The notes below the pieces were generated by a model, which saw only the letters and a program-made list of their open reading frames with translations, searched no databases and was not told where the DNA came from. Positions 35,520 through 47,418 of a stretch of DNA of 64,000 nt are shown here, piece after piece (within the stretch, counting starts at the first letter, position 1; every line of letters begins with the position of its first letter). The stretch covers positions 558,001 through 622,000 of the forward strand of contig JACGCM010001242.1 in NCBI GenBank assembly GCA_014058105.1, read 5' to 3'. This DNA is from Kingdonia uniflora (Eukaryota > Streptophyta > Magnoliopsida > Ranunculales > Circaeasteraceae). The translations under genes and the position numbers were made by a program.

Positions 35520-36335
35520 TAGACATTAATAAACCTAGCCGAGGTACTTATATTGGTACCAAGTTCGTCCAGCACGAAAAGGAGTCCCTCGTTCACTTCT
35601 TATGCATAAACTAAGATATATTTGCTTGGACTTTCGATGAAATGCCAGAAGTTAACCTAACCAAGGCCTGTCACAGATTGAGCATCAACAACAATGCCAT
35701 GGCCGTCAAACAGAAATAGAGAAGACTATCACCTCCTCTTTGAGATGAAGTCAATAGTGAAATAAATAAATTGATCAAAGTTTGATTTATTCGAAAAGCT
35801 AAGTACCCGGAATGGATCTTCAACATTGTTGCAGTTCCAAAAAAGAATAAGAAAGTTCAATTTTGTGTGGATTTCACAGATCTTAACAAACACACTCTAA
35901 AGGATAGTTTTCCTCTTCCAATCATTAATCAAATTCTAGATTCGATGGCAGGCCATGAATATTTATCTATTATGGATGCTGCTTCCGGATACAATCAGAT
36001 ACCACTTCAAAATGACGATCAGTTAAAGACCACTTTTATCACTTAAAGAGGGTTCTACTATTACAGAGTCATTCCGTTCGGACTAATGAACGCCGGAGAA
36101 ACTTATCAAAGGTTAATGATGACAAAGTTCAAAGCACACTTGGGGAAAATTGTTGAAGTATATATCGCCGATCTCGCTACGGTCTTCCACATTTTACCCT
36201 CATAAAGGATGAGGCTCAACCCGGATAAATGTCAATTCGAAGTACACTCAGGCAAGTTCCTGGGATACCTCATCAGCAATAAGCGGCTTGATGCCGATCC
36301 AGATCAATTTTGAACTCTCCTCAATATGTCATCTT
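35520..36335 (+). pseudogene. Element B reverse transcriptase, broken
   Basis: Blocks in order: ACHRLSINNNAM, FIRKAKYPEWIFNIVAVPKK, FTDLNKHTLKDSFPLPII, YLSIMDAASGYNQIPL, FGLMNAGETYQRLMM and then VYIADLATV, where the YIDD motif has been destroyed by a deletion. LNPDKCQFEVHSGKFLGYLI follows. At least five stops. Not functional. Confidence 0.8.
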
Positions 36336-36459
36336 CAAAAACAAAGAAAGAGGTCCAGAAGCTCGCTAGCAAGATTGCCGCTATCAATCGATTCGTCTCT
36401 AATTCTTCATATGGATGCTGGTGGATATTCTTATTACTTCGAGAATGTACCAAATGAGG

Positions 36460-37000
36460 AAAAGTTCAACCAAATGATGAGATCTATTGGACAGAAAAAT
36501 GCAAAGCAACTTTTTAAGAACTTAAAACCTATTTGGGGAAGTCTCCCATAATGAGCACCTCATTAGTCAATGAGGAATTGATCATTTACCTCACAGTTGC
36601 AGAAAACTCTTTAAGCTCGGTCCTCATTCGACTTGATGGAAAGGTTGAAAGGCCAGTTTATTTTATCAGTAAAACCCTCACTCCTGCAGAAACACGATAT
36701 TCTAAGATTGAGCCGACCTCTTCTAACTCTCGCATACACTTCACAGAGGCTTAAGCACTGCTTCCAAGATCATTCCGCCATAGTTATGACGAACTACCCA
36801 CTCCGGGAAATTCTATCTAAAAAAGACAAACCAAGAAGAGTGCAACAATGGTTTGTCAACTTAGGTGAACATGATATCAACTTCTAGCAGTGCCATTCAG
36901 AAAAAGGTCCAGTAGTTACTGATTTTCTAGTAGATTTTCCCGTAAAAGATCCCGATTGGGAGGAGCACGGCCTTGACCTCACAGAAGAAATACCAAAAGT
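36460..37000 (+). pseudogene. Element B RNase H (first)
   Basis: From 36533 the frame reads GKSPIMSTSLVNEELIIYL, SSVLIRLDGKVERPVYFISK and LTPAETRYSKIE. After a shift near 36710 it goes on with LLTLAYTSQRLKHCFQDHS, YPLREILSKK and RRVQQWFVNLGEHDINF. This is the standard gypsy RNase H, better kept than in A. Confidence 0.75.
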
Positions 37001-37039
37001 TCCACCTACCAAACCCTTTGATAAACGTGTTGAATGGAT

Positions 37040-37395
37040 TACAAGAAAAGGATGGGGACTTCATATAGATGGCTCAGCAGGACCTGCAGGGTTAGGTATT
37101 AGAATCATCCTGATTACCCCCATCAAACGACAGGATCATGAAAACAATCTGCTTGAATTTTAAAGCCTTAAATAATGTCTCAAAATTCAAAAATTTGATT
37201 CATAGGCTCTATCAAGCGCCAAAACTCAGTATTCCCGAGCTATCAGTTTATACAGATTCATTACTAATCATCCACCATTACTCCAAACAATACAAGAAGA
37301 ACGGTAAAATGATCGACTATACAGCCCTCATTGTTGATAAAATAGGCAGATTCGCGCAAGCTACTCTCGACTATTTACCATGAGGAGAAAATTAA
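37040..37395 (+). pseudogene. Element B second RNase H (aRNH type)
   Basis: GLHIDGSAGPAGLGIRIIL near 37060 (TDGSAG changed to IDGSAG) and, after a shift, SVYTDSLLIIHHYSKQYKKN with MIDYTALIVDKIGRFAQATL. The EYEAL block has decayed to KFKNLIHRL. Confidence 0.75.
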
Positions 37396-37689
37396 CACGC
37401 TGATTTCTTAACTTACTTAGCCGGGGTCTTGAGTACAAAATAAAGATACCTCTAAACTGAAGTGATATCAACTCCCAGCATTGATCTCCACTCTGTATGC
37501 ACGATAAACCCTGGGTGCAATGAAGAGGTGGATGATGATTGGAAGACACCTTTTATCGCGTATCTCAGCCTGAAGAATGAATGTGACGGACCCTTTCCAG
37601 AAAATCCAAAATAACGCCGATAGTTGATCAAAAAATCGAAGCATTATACAGTTTAGGAAGGCCATTTATATCGAAGATCAGTAACAGGG

Positions 37690-38780
37690 CCTTATCCCAA
37701 GTGCCTCTCCAAGCTACAAGTTGATGGAATGTTTAAAGATTTACATAAATTAACTTGTGGCTCCCATACCGCAGGTCGGTCACTTGCAAAAAGAGCGATT
37801 ACACAAGGAGTATTCTGGCCTAAAATGCGTAAGCAAGCAAAAGAGTACTCACGAAGATGCGATGTATGTCAAAGACATGGACACCTGATACGAACGTTTG
37901 TACTCAAACTCTATGTGAGTAAAGTATTCTGGCCTTTTAAGAGGTGTGCACTCGATCTAGTGGGAGAATTTCCCAATACATCGGGTAACCGATGAATCTT
38001 ACTCGTAGTAGTAGATTACATTACAAAATGGGCGGAAGCAGTTCTTCTTTACCGAACTATGAAAGTAGAGATCATCTCTTTTATTTGGGAACATATTATC
38101 ACACTGTGCCCCCAGCTGATTCAGATCAACAACGGGCCACAATTCATTAGAGAAAAGTTTATGGCTTTCCTCAACAAACATCATTCATTCCCCATCCAAT
38201 CCATACTACTCACAAAGAAATGGATAGGCCAAAATCACCAATAAGATGATAGTGGATCGAATCAAAAAGAGGCTTCAATCGCAAAACAAAGAAAATTGGA
38301 TACGGGAGCTGCCTCAAGTCTTATAGGCATATCGTACTACACTAAGACAATCAACTAGATGCTCCCCCTTCTTCCAGGCTTACGACACAGATGCCATCAT
38401 TCTAACAGAATACCACCATTCAGTCAAAGATCAGGAGCTCACTGACGAAGGGAATGAGTTCGAGCTATCCTGAAATATGAACTGGATCGATGAGACCTGA
38501 GATAGTGCTATTGCCAACCTGGGTCGATATCATCATGTGCCAGTAAGCTTGTACAACCGAAGAGTCTGAAGCCGTGAGTTCCAAATTGATGATCTAGTCC
38601 TCAAAAAATTTCTAAAGAGCTATAAAGAGTTAATTACTGGAAAGCTCACAAAAAATTGGGAGGGTCATTTCCTCATTATTGGCCATACTACCCTTGAATC
38701 ATATTACCTCATACCTCATGACAGAGAAAGGCACCCGAATACCAAATCCCTGGAACACTATGAGATTGAAACGATATTAT
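37690..38780 (+). pseudogene. Element B integrase, broken
   Basis: An open start GMFKDLHKLTCGSHTAGRSL, then MRKQAKEYSRRCDVCQRHG gives an intact HHCC zinc-binding part. The core has LLVVVDYITKWAEAV (first D kept), QINNGPQFIREKF (second D changed to N) and a frameshift at the GQAE region near 38230. C-terminal AIANLGRYHH and NWEGHFLII follow among stops. The D-to-N change alone would stop catalysis. Confidence 0.8.
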
Positions 38781-38952
38781 CACTAAATCCTTAGTTCCCA
38801 AATACAGAATACCCTATTCTAATTCTTTACATTCCAAAAGTGAGATTTCAATCTCCAACAATGTGTATATTCTTTTCTACTCAATGAAAACTTTCACGTT
38901 TTTTCCCACAATACTCTCTATAGACATACATGTAGACTCTACTAAATCTCAA

Positions 38953-39205
38953 AGATTAAAGCAAAGGTAATACTAGCTTTCAATCGATACATCTATACAT
39001 ATATCAAAAATTAAAGCAAATGTAACATTAGCTTTCAATCGATATATCTATACAATATCAAAGATTAAAGCAAAAGTAACACTAGCTTTCATTCAATCCA
39101 TCTATACAAATATCAGCGATTAAAATAAAGGTCATACTAGTTTTCAATCAATGATCTCTACTATCTTTAAGACACAAGATAAAGCATAGGTAAAACTTAC
39201 TTTCA
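38953..39205 (+). repeat. About 55-bp hairpin tandem array of element B
   Basis: Four to five units with GATTAAAGCAAAGGTAA and GCTTTCAATCGAT, the same core as the 44-bp units of A but with a longer spacer (CATCTATACA-ATATCA). The arms GATTAAAGC and GCTTTCAATC pair as in A. Confidence 0.8.
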
Positions 39206-39242
39206 TCTCTCTAACATCTACACTACAAAAATAGCAGGTTAC

Positions 39243-42200
39243 TTATGGAGGTCTTTCTTGCGAAAGGTCAGCTATGCTTTCCCCTACAGTGGGAGGTCGT
39301 GAAGCTATAAAATCTAGAGCTCAAGTAGTTGCAACCTTTCTTCCTCGCTCTACTTGTTTTACAGTGTTGGGTCCTATATCAGTTGCCATTAAGTTCAAGT
39401 AGTTACCTCAATCTATTTTAGTATTACAGATACAACCTTTCAAAACCAAACAGTCATGCAAGGTATCCCTTTCAAGCTCAAGCCTCTTTACTTCAACAAA
39501 ATTGATAATTATTATCATTATCTCCCTCTAGTGTGCCTTATCCAGGGAAATCCTATGTCGGTTCAGTATGGCTAGCTCAGAAAAATTATTTTTTAGCTTC
39601 TTATGGTATTTCTCCAAATTCACGTAACGGGTGTCTGCTCACTCTAAGCGTCGCTCTAAGCCCAATATATCCGTATTCAAATTCATTATCAACCCCATTG
39701 CCTTTTCCTGCTCAACTCAATTTTTTGTTTTTTGTTCCTCCACTTTACCACGTAGTGTCCCCAACTCCACCTCATTTACATCACATCCCCCAACACTCAC
39801 TTTTTTTAACAGCTCATCCTTTCTCTTGATAATTTCATTTAACTTTTTTTCTTTGAGGAAAGCACCCTCTAATCTATTACTACTCTCTCTAGATCGTTCA
39901 TTAGCTTTCCTTATGGTAGCTCAAACCCAAACTAAATCTACCTCCAACTCTTTAATTCAGGCTGAAGAATTAACCGCATCACCCTTGGCAGTCGCAACCT
40001 CAACGTCATTCTTTTTCTTATTCGGCCTCTCTCCGGGTTTGGCCTTCTTGCCATGCGAACTAGCTAAGTCCGCCTTTACCTTCGCAACTCGTTCATTCAG
40101 TTTGTCAAATTGATTTTGGGTAACCCAAAGATAGAAATCTTTACCTTGAACCTTCTTACTCAGCTTCTCCACTTCACTTATGGCGCTCGCTAAATCAGCT
40201 CATGCCTTCACAAGTTTATTTTTCTTCTTCTCCACTTGACAATTCAAACTGGTAAGACAGTCTCATAGCTCTCTTTAGCTTCTACCTCTAACATTCTAAT
40301 GCGATATTATGCGACATTCGCATCTCTACCTTTCACCCCCAATAATTCTGCACTAGTCTTTAACTCTGCGAACACACTCTGAACATTAACGAGCTCCCCC
40401 TACAATTTTTCTTTTTCAACATCTCTACTCTCGATCTGCTGGGCCAGTTCATTCACAGTCTTCTCTTCTTATACAAGCTTGATCTCCAACTTGAGATACC
40501 GATCCGTGCTATCTTCGTTTACCTCTTTCATCTTTTCAAAATCGAGCTTACAGTACTCGTACTTGCATTTCATAGCATATTCTTCACTAGCTCGAGCAGC
40601 TTCTAACTCGACCTACACATACAGCTCGATTAAATAAAACTCTACATATAAGGTTTATAACTATAGTTTACTATACAAATATCTAACAAAGATCTATTTA
40701 TCACAAGCCAACAAAACGAGAAGCTACTTAGCCCTCAAGCTACAAAGTTATCTCACACTGATGGCCATACTATCTACATTTCCTCATATTTCAGGGTATA
40801 CATTTTTGACATTTTTATTCTTTAGCATTCTAACATGGTATAATTCTTGGATTACTTTCGATAAACATGATTTTTTATCTGCCCTCTTACATTCCCTTTT
40901 TCCATTCTCTAATGCAAGCGCAAGAGTTATAAAATGAGCAAGTCAAAATATTTTGAGCTATTTTCTAACCAATAGCTCCATATACAAAGTCAACAGAGTT
41001 GTTGAAGAGTTTTGCTTCTTAGCGAGCTCTTTCTCCAAATCCTAAATTCTGAGGTGCAAATCATTCAGTTCCTACAAATCAATATTTACAACATCTATTA
41101 GACTACCCCTTCAATTTCCTCTACATACATTCCATACAATCACAGTCTTCAATTGACAAAAACAAAGCTTCATATTTACTCTACCTTCTTATCTCTCCTT
41201 CCCTGTTCTTTAAATTAGATCTTGCAGAGAATGCATCTAACCCTTTTACAGCACCTAGCGAAGAGTTGCTTTCAACTTTCAGCTCCTCTTCAGCGTCAAC
41301 CTATTCGACATAATGCCCATCTATAATCGCTTCAATATCGAACACCGAGTATCCAACTTCAACGAGCTCCAAGCCAAGGTTATCGTGAGCAATGAGCATC
41401 ATGACCCGGTGGATTCAGAGCTTGAACACTCTTTTTCCAGAGCTAAATTGGCCTCATGTTGAGCAGCCCTCTTCTTGAGCTCAACAACTCTCTTCTCAAG
41501 CACTGTCCTCCCATCTTCGAACCCGAGATGGATTCCTTTCATCAAACGGGACTTCTACAACAAAAAGGAAATATTTTTTTTCAAAAATAGCACAAGAATT
41601 ACACTAAACAATGCATTCCACTTACCCTACAAAGCTCCAACTTTATAGTCATATCCAGCACATTAGAACCTTCTCGAGTTGTCATCCTCGTCCCATTCTC
41701 CAGGTTCAGCAGCTCGTCCTCCATAGTAGGACTACTCCCAACCTCCTTTACCTCACTCATAGAAGCAGGGGCGTCCATCTTCCTCATTTTTGAACTCATG
41801 GAAAGCTCTCCACTCTCCGTGGTCGCCGAGTTCAAACCATCAACATTCACAGTCTTCCTTTTTGGGTGCCTTTGAATTAACTTGTTCGACGTAGCCCCCA
41901 CGAGATTTTCCTTCAAAGTAATCAGTGTAGCCTTTTTTAATGTTGGATGACCTTCAGTGTCCAATGTTGCCCTCTCACCATCTCTAACAGTCGCACCAGT
42001 TCCTATCATTTTTCTCTTAGCATGCGATTTTTGAACTTTTTCTGACCTGCTGTTAGCCCTTTTAAATCGGCTTATTTTAAGATATCCTAAAACAATCTTG
42101 AGCTCTGATCCTTCATGAGCTACAATATCGATCAACGATTCCTTTCTCGCAACCTGTGATTGAAGATCTGCAAAAAGTATAACACATTGTTATATGCAGA

Positions 42201-43049
42201 AAGAACACTAACAAAAAAATAGTTCGATATCACAAACAATTACTTACTTTTCTTTAAAGTTTTATATATAAGATCCATGGGTTCCTCATCCACCCTTTGG
42301 AGAAAATTACCCTTTACCCATATCAAGTTATCGTTCCACACTCGCCCTACTGAATTTAGGTCGAAAAACTGAGGTCGAGACGAATTGAAAGAGAAGTATG
42401 CGCCCTCAGTCGCCGCATAATATTTTACAGTATAATACTGCAAAATATCTGTAGTAGTTATTCTCCTCTCCACCCCCTTGAAAGCCCACCTTCTATTCAG
42501 GCTATTACATACATTTATCACTTCCCACATATTCCTATTCAGTTGGGTAGTGCGGGCCTTAATGGTATTCAAAGTACCTTTAACAAGATTGCTTAAAGGC
42601 ACCATCAGTTCAAACTCTAACTGGGAAAGATAATACAAGAATCCCTTATCCAGATCACTTGTGACATTCCCGTTGAACTTCTCCAAAGAGATAGACTCAT
42701 CCACTCCCCTCTCAGATTTCTTATACTCTAAATCAGGCAATAAGAAAAAGTATTTGTCACCACTTTTAATAGAACACCCCCTAAATGACCTACTGACATG
42801 TTCTATCACCTCACCTCATACACCACCTAAACTTCCTTTAATTTTACAAAACTCCTTGAATACATATGAATCTACGGGATATGATATGAAGTTATCAGGG
42901 AAATCTATAAACTTTAATTCATCCTTCCCCACCACCTCTACCTCTTCTGCGTCAGAGTTCTCCATTCTTAACTCGTCCCCCACAGAATCTACATTATCAG
43001 TTTTTATAGGTACAACCTCGATCAAGCGACCAGAGGTCAAAGTCTCCAT
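39243..43049 (-). pseudogene. Element B antisense gene: globular domain plus coiled coil, best-kept copy
   Basis: Exon 1 (43049-42248) starts METLTSGR, is acidic, then GDKYFFLLPDLEYKKSERG, LEFELMVPLSNLVKGTLN, NMWEVINVCNSLNRRW and FFDLNSVGRVWNDNLIWVKG. It has only one stop (TGG to TGA near 42817). Intron 1 is 42247-42168 (GTAAGTAATT...TTTTTGCAG). Exon 2 (42167-41626) is fully open, with KRANSRSEKVQ. Intron 2 is 41625-41555 (GTAAGTGGAA...TTGTTGTAG). Exon 3 is 41554-41185, exon 4 41071-40980. The last exon(s), about 40620-39243, form a long Glu/Lys/Leu coiled coil with the conserved VKRLELERDTLHDCL near the end. Lost function is likely, but fewer lesions than in pol suggest it was kept longer. 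No known domain name can be given safely. Confidence 0.75.
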
Positions 43050-43099
43050 ATCACGAATAGGCTTGAGATTGAGGTTTATTTCTATAACAAAGCCTTCTC

Positions 43100-43420
43100 A
43101 CATCACTACCTATATACAGGTCCAGATATTTTAATTAAATTTCTTTATAGTTTCTTAATATATATATTTATATATATCATGACTAACAAATGCACTTTTC
43201 CATAAAAAGCTCCAACTTACAGCATAAAAGCCACTTTTTTAAAGAATTTCCACATATATCAATTTTTTGAAATTTAAATATAAACAAAAATGGTAAATTT
43301 CAAAACCCTACAAAATGCTTCTTTAACAATAACCACAACATAAACCAAAAAAATCAATGACCCACTAACCTCAAATGTTCGATTATGAATCCGGGGTGTC
43401 ACACTCCTCCTCTTTCATAA
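43100..43420. other. AT-rich spacer in the element B antisense module
   Basis: AT-rich with a TATATATA run (43157-43180). No gene seen. It could hold upstream regulatory sequence or an intron of the antisense unit. Confidence 0.3.
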
Positions 43421-43574
43421 CAAAACTTCACAACAAGAGCTTTTGATCACAACCCACAATCGCAACCCCCTTTTTCCTCCAGTTTCGATGGCAACTTTCG
43501 TTTAGTCTCTTTCTAAAATCTCTGCAAAAAAAATTAATTTCTCTCTCTACTTTTTTGCTTCTCTGTGTTTTGCA

Positions 43575-43715
43575 AACATTTGAATGAAGAAGAGGATAGG
43601 TTTTTATACTTTCTCTCACCAACTATTGGCAGTTATTAGGGCTCACACAAGTCGCCCTTGGTTTTGGAGCCAAGGCGTCCCTTTTACAATTTATGTTAGA
43701 CACTTTGTACTTGTT
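43575..43715 (-). pseudogene. Conserved antisense segment (element B)
   Basis: The minus frame VSNINCKRDALAPKPRATC, then VSPNNCQ, a stop and LVRES, matches MSNIN...ERPNNCQQLERK in A (16430-16340). Function unknown. Confidence 0.4.
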
Positions 43716-44099
43716 GGGTAAAAATGTCTCCTAATCGTTACTCCAATACCTATATTTTAATGTATTCCTCTCTCTCCTACCCAAATCCCTTTCATACCTT
43801 CCCACACTCATTACAATACTCCACTAAAATACAGTCAAACTATCTCTCACCAAAAAGGACTGATAATTTGATTCCTATTCTCCTACTTTTATTACTTATA
43901 GAAATTATAAGGTCATTTCCAATGCTACAACATTTCAAACTTCAAATATTTCTTTGTAACAGCATTCACCATAAACAAGGAACAAATTTAGAAGGAAGTA
44001 TTCTCCCTTTCTATTACTTACATTTATTCGAACTAACGAAGTTCGCTCTCTCAAACATAGTCATGCATAAAATAACCAAGATGCCTTGGAGCACCACAC

Positions 44100-44460
44100 C
44101 TAATCAATTCATTCCCTGCAATCCTTTCATCTTCCTCAGCTATTTCCTCTAAAAAATTTCCTTCAATGCTGCTTTTCGAGCTTCAAGCTCAATGACAAAT
44201 TCACAAAACATCTCACACCACAAGTGATGCTATACTTCATTCTCTCTCACCCTCAGAGTTAACCCATCAAACTCTACTAAAGATTCAGGAAAATTGGCAT
44301 CATAATCTAACCACCCAAAATTCCTCTCCTGAACTTCAGCAACTTTTATTGCTAAATGCCCCTCCGACGTATGCTGAGTTCTATGAGAATGAGTCCTTAC
44401 TATTTTTCCTCCTCTCCAACTCACATTTCGAGAGTTATTTATACAGAGTGCAATCCACAC
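44100..44460 (-). pseudogene. Antisense ORF with LAIK motif (element B)
   Basis: The minus frame from 44460 reads a short leader, then TSEGHLAIKVAEVQERNFGW, DYDANFPESLVEFDGLTLRV, a stop near 44232 and on with HHLWCEMFCEFVIELEARKA. It aligns with A 17117-16790 over its whole length, and both keep the HH-(x3)-E-F pattern. No known domain. Confidence 0.5.
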
Positions 44461-44962
44461 AATCCCCCCCCCCTAATTCATCATATAGAATGATGAGTAT
44501 CAATCCCTCTTATCCATAACTGAAACCCTTAGATCAAGCTCACAGTTTCTGCGAATATATCTTTTCAAAACGAGCTCATTGCATATGTTTTTTTGACCAT
44601 ATATTTTTAAACTAAATTCACAACTTTATTACACATGTTTTACCTTCATTCACACATCTACCACAGCTCAATTTTTTTTCCACAATATTACCTTCTCCTC
44701 CACAGTGATATATTGTAGTTCGATCCAATAAATTTCTCTCAGTTTGACGTATATATTTGTTACATTTAACATATATATATTTAACAATATCCATCACACA
44801 CAGATTGACCTATCAAAATTTCTAATATTAATTTCTAGTCCCATATATCAACATAGAATTACTGCAAAAAAACATTTTTCATTAGCTCAACAATTCCTTG
44901 CAGAATACTTTAGAGAAAGTACAATATTTCAGAGACTTCCTGCAGATCGATCAACAAGTTGC

Positions 44963-44988
44963 AATATATATATATATATATATATATG
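44963..44988. repeat. (TA)n microsatellite
   Basis: A pure TA run of about 26 bp in the antisense module of B. Confidence 0.9.
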
Positions 44989-45197
44989 GATAACCATTAT
45001 CAACAATACTTCCACTCCGAAGCCTGTAACTTCTCCACCATGAAATACTCCTTCATGAAAACAAAGATGGTCATAGAAGAAGCTTGTTTCTAATCCGAAT
45101 ACTAAAAGCATATTTCCAATCTACTACCACTACCACTGTCTCTTCCTTCGTAATCGTCACCACCTTAAAAAGCAGAGAGAGAAGAATGATTTTACTT

Positions 45198-45527
45198 TTA
45201 CAGAGCCCAATCCCTCATAGGATAATGATAGTACTTCCTGGTATGTACACCGACTTCCTCATCCACCTCATTGATGACATCCTTTATAAGGAGACGAAGA
45301 TATACTTGGCGTTGTTCACCCAACAGAATCAGATGGTGGAACTGCCATATTTGATAATATCCATTCTCAGCCTACATTACTTCCTTATCTGTCATCCCAT
45401 GATACACCGGCGGTACCGATATGGGAGTGGGCATATCCAAAGCTTGGTTGCCAAAATAACATAATTAAAGCTTTTGTAATTCAGTAAGCACCCTCGCTTC
45501 ATATACTTGGCACCTGGCAGTCACCAT
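45198..45527 (-). pseudogene. Short antisense ORF next to the 3' LTR (element B), 110 codons
   Basis: ATG 45527 opens MVTARCQVYEARVLTELQKL, a TAA, then LDMPTPISVPPVYHGMTDKE, a TAG, and an open tail to the TAA at 45198. The frame is constant over all 110 codons with two point-mutation stops. The A copy (19911-19590) matches it in sequence and place. A TATA box lies 88 bp upstream. First ORF of the antisense unit. Function unknown. Confidence 0.6.
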
Positions 45528-45607
45528 TCTCAAGGCAAGGAGAACCACAAGATATTTCCAGAGACAGAGTACTTTTACAAGGATGGTAGATGATACCGTA
45601 TCAACAA

Positions 45608-45615
45608 TATTTATA
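45608..45615 (-). promoter_or_regulatory. Antisense TATA box (element B)
   Basis: TATAAATA on the minus strand, 88 bp before the ATG at 45527 and about 240 bp from the PPT. Confidence 0.6.
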
Positions 45616-45856
45616 GGAAAGCCACATTCAATGCAAAAAAGGAGTTCCAAAGCATTCATCATTTAAAGCCGGCAATTACTAAGAAACCCAAAAGCCAAAT
45701 ACATCAACATTTTAAAAACATTTAATGATAAATACAATCATTAACACAGAAGTGACAAGTCCCAGCCAAATCTAATTCAACACATCCCTTTCCAAATTCT
45801 AGCACACAAATATTTTGCAGCATTTCTCAACTAAAGCCACCTGTACCTTCAGTTTT

Positions 45857-45863
45857 GAGGGGG
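45857..45863 (+). other. Element B polypurine tract
   Basis: GAGGGGG, then CGAT, then the 3' LTR. Same spacing as A. Confidence 0.85.
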
Positions 45864-45867
45864 CGAT

Positions 45868-46385
45868 TGTAAAGACCTGTCCCTCGACCTACCCTAAATA
45901 CAAACTAATTATATAGACATGTCCCTCAACCTATTCCATACCTGAACTACCTCAATACCTGGTTCACGCATTATATACATGACATATACGATCAACAATG
46001 ACACTTGGACCACGAACTAGAAGTTACACATTCAACTACCACCTGCCTCATTTTCAGAAGAATGTGCTTCTGCACGATATCAAACTGGGAGTAAGATCTA
46101 TAAAATGGATGAGTTCTAGAAGAGAAAGGACCAAGAATTTGAGATTCCAAGATCAAGTATTTCTAGCTCAGGAGATCACTTGTAATTTGATATCGGCCTC
46201 AAGCAATAAAAGTTACAGCTACTAAATCCTCAAGCCGAGGTCATTGCTTTTACATATTCAAAGGTTTCAAAGCTAACCACCTGTGTCAGTTCTATATTGA
46301 GTTACATTAATTCTTATCACAGGTATATTTGGTGTAAGAGTTAATTTCGAGCTATTTCGAGCTACTATAAAATTTGGCTATTGTA
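45868..46385 (+). repeat. Element B 3' LTR, 518 bp
   Basis: Starts TGTAAAGACCTGTCCCTCG, ends GGCTATTGTA. A 69-bp segment present in the 5' LTR is missing after CACGAACTAG. The loss lies between two AAACT repeats, as expected for slippage or microhomology repair. About 20 bases are gained elsewhere. Confidence 0.95.
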
Positions 46386-46390
46386 ACTTT
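46386..46390 (+). other. Element B target-site duplication, right copy
   Basis: ACTTT, matching 33047-33051. Confidence 0.9.
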
Positions 46391-46712
46391 ATTAAGGTCT
46401 TGCAGATGGGTGTTTTTGTTAAGGCTCTTGCATAATATGTCATCAATATATACTTTGACTGACTTTCCCATAAGTGGTTTGAACATGCTTGTAACAAGAT
46501 GTTTGTAGGTCGTAAAGTGGTTTGAACATGCTTGTTACAAGTCGTTGGCAGGCCGCATCAGTATTCTTAAGCCTGAAGAGCATAACATTTAAATAATGAA
46601 ATCCATGTTTTGTGATGAATGTTGATTTGTTTTGATCTTCGGGCAGGAGGGGTACATGGTTGTAATCTGAAGCGGCATTGATCATAGAAAGGCGTTTGTG
46701 CCCCTTGTTAGC

Positions 46713-47090
46713 AATTCACCGAATTATTCCCGTTTTATTCACGAATTTTTATTTTAATGATAAGCCAAATTAAAAGGGCAATATTTGTTAAAAATTCTTT
46801 AAAACATAAATTTTAAAGTCAAAATGTCTAAAATACAAATTTTTTATTTTTGAAAAAATCTTTCCCAAAAATACTCTAATATTAAAGGAAAAGTTAAAAA
46901 AATCATTTTTTTTTGCGGATACGAGGAAATTTTATGGACTTATTCATAAGCAATAAATAGTTCCTATAATTTACAAATAAAAACATTAATAAGAAATGAA
47001 TTGTTCATATGAAAACATTAATAAGAAATTATATTGTCCGTAAAATAACTTAAAAGTATTCCTAATTTAGGGTAAAAGGTATAAACTCAT
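46713..47090. other. AT-rich insertion in the RT of C
   Basis: About 380 bp, very AT-rich, with no similarity to RT, placed where the TDLNKA...DELVDAT blocks of the family should be. ACATTAATAAGAAAT occurs twice (about 46984 and 47023). Termini and duplication could not be defined, so the element type is unknown. Confidence 0.45.
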
Positions 47091-47238
47091 ATACATGCCC
47101 CTATGAGGTCGGTAACACTGACTCTGATCTTACCATTCTTTTTGGGTACTGCCACAATATTCAAGATCTAGCCAGTATATTTAACCTCGTAAATGAAACC
47201 AAACGAAATTAGAGTCAGTGTATAGCCAGTATATTTAT

Positions 47239-47418
47239 CCTCGCCTGTCATAGACTCGACTTAGTTCTTGATTATATACAGTAGCCAAACGAAAGAAATG
47301 AACTTTAGCCCCAAGGGTTTGAGGCGCGGTAACACTGACTCTAATTTAGGCTAAAGTTCATTTCTTTCGTTTGGCTACTGTATAATCAAGAACTAAGTCG
47401 AGTCTATGACAGGCGAGG
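47239..47418. repeat. Foldback: 72/70-bp inverted repeat with 38-bp spacer
   Basis: The left arm 47239-47310 (CCTCGCCTGTCATAGACTCG ... AACTTTAGCC) is the reverse complement of the right arm 47349-47418 except for one extra TA. The right arm is in the normal RT place and sense. The left arm is an inverted copy. Confidence 0.95.

Larger units (their letters stand above)
33052..46385 (+). mobile_element. Tat-lineage Ty3/gypsy element B, complete, 13334 bp
   Basis: LTRs 33052-33615 and 45868-46385, PBS, PPT and a perfect ACTTT duplication. Inside are gag, protease, RT, two RNase H domains and integrase on the plus strand, then a hairpin array and the antisense module on the minus strand. Same family as A. 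Over the last 170 aligned LTR bases I count about 19 substitutions, so the insertion is not young. It is the innermost layer of the nest. Its antisense gene is better preserved than its pol. Confidence 0.95.

Noticed and set aside
39533..40113. Two overlapping plus-strand frames rich in Ser, Phe and Pro
   Set aside because: Mirror image of the Lys/Glu-rich coiled-coil exon of the B antisense gene.
44929..45111. Frame with a repeated Ile-Tyr segment resembling a membrane helix
   Set aside because: It is the translation of the (TA)n microsatellite.
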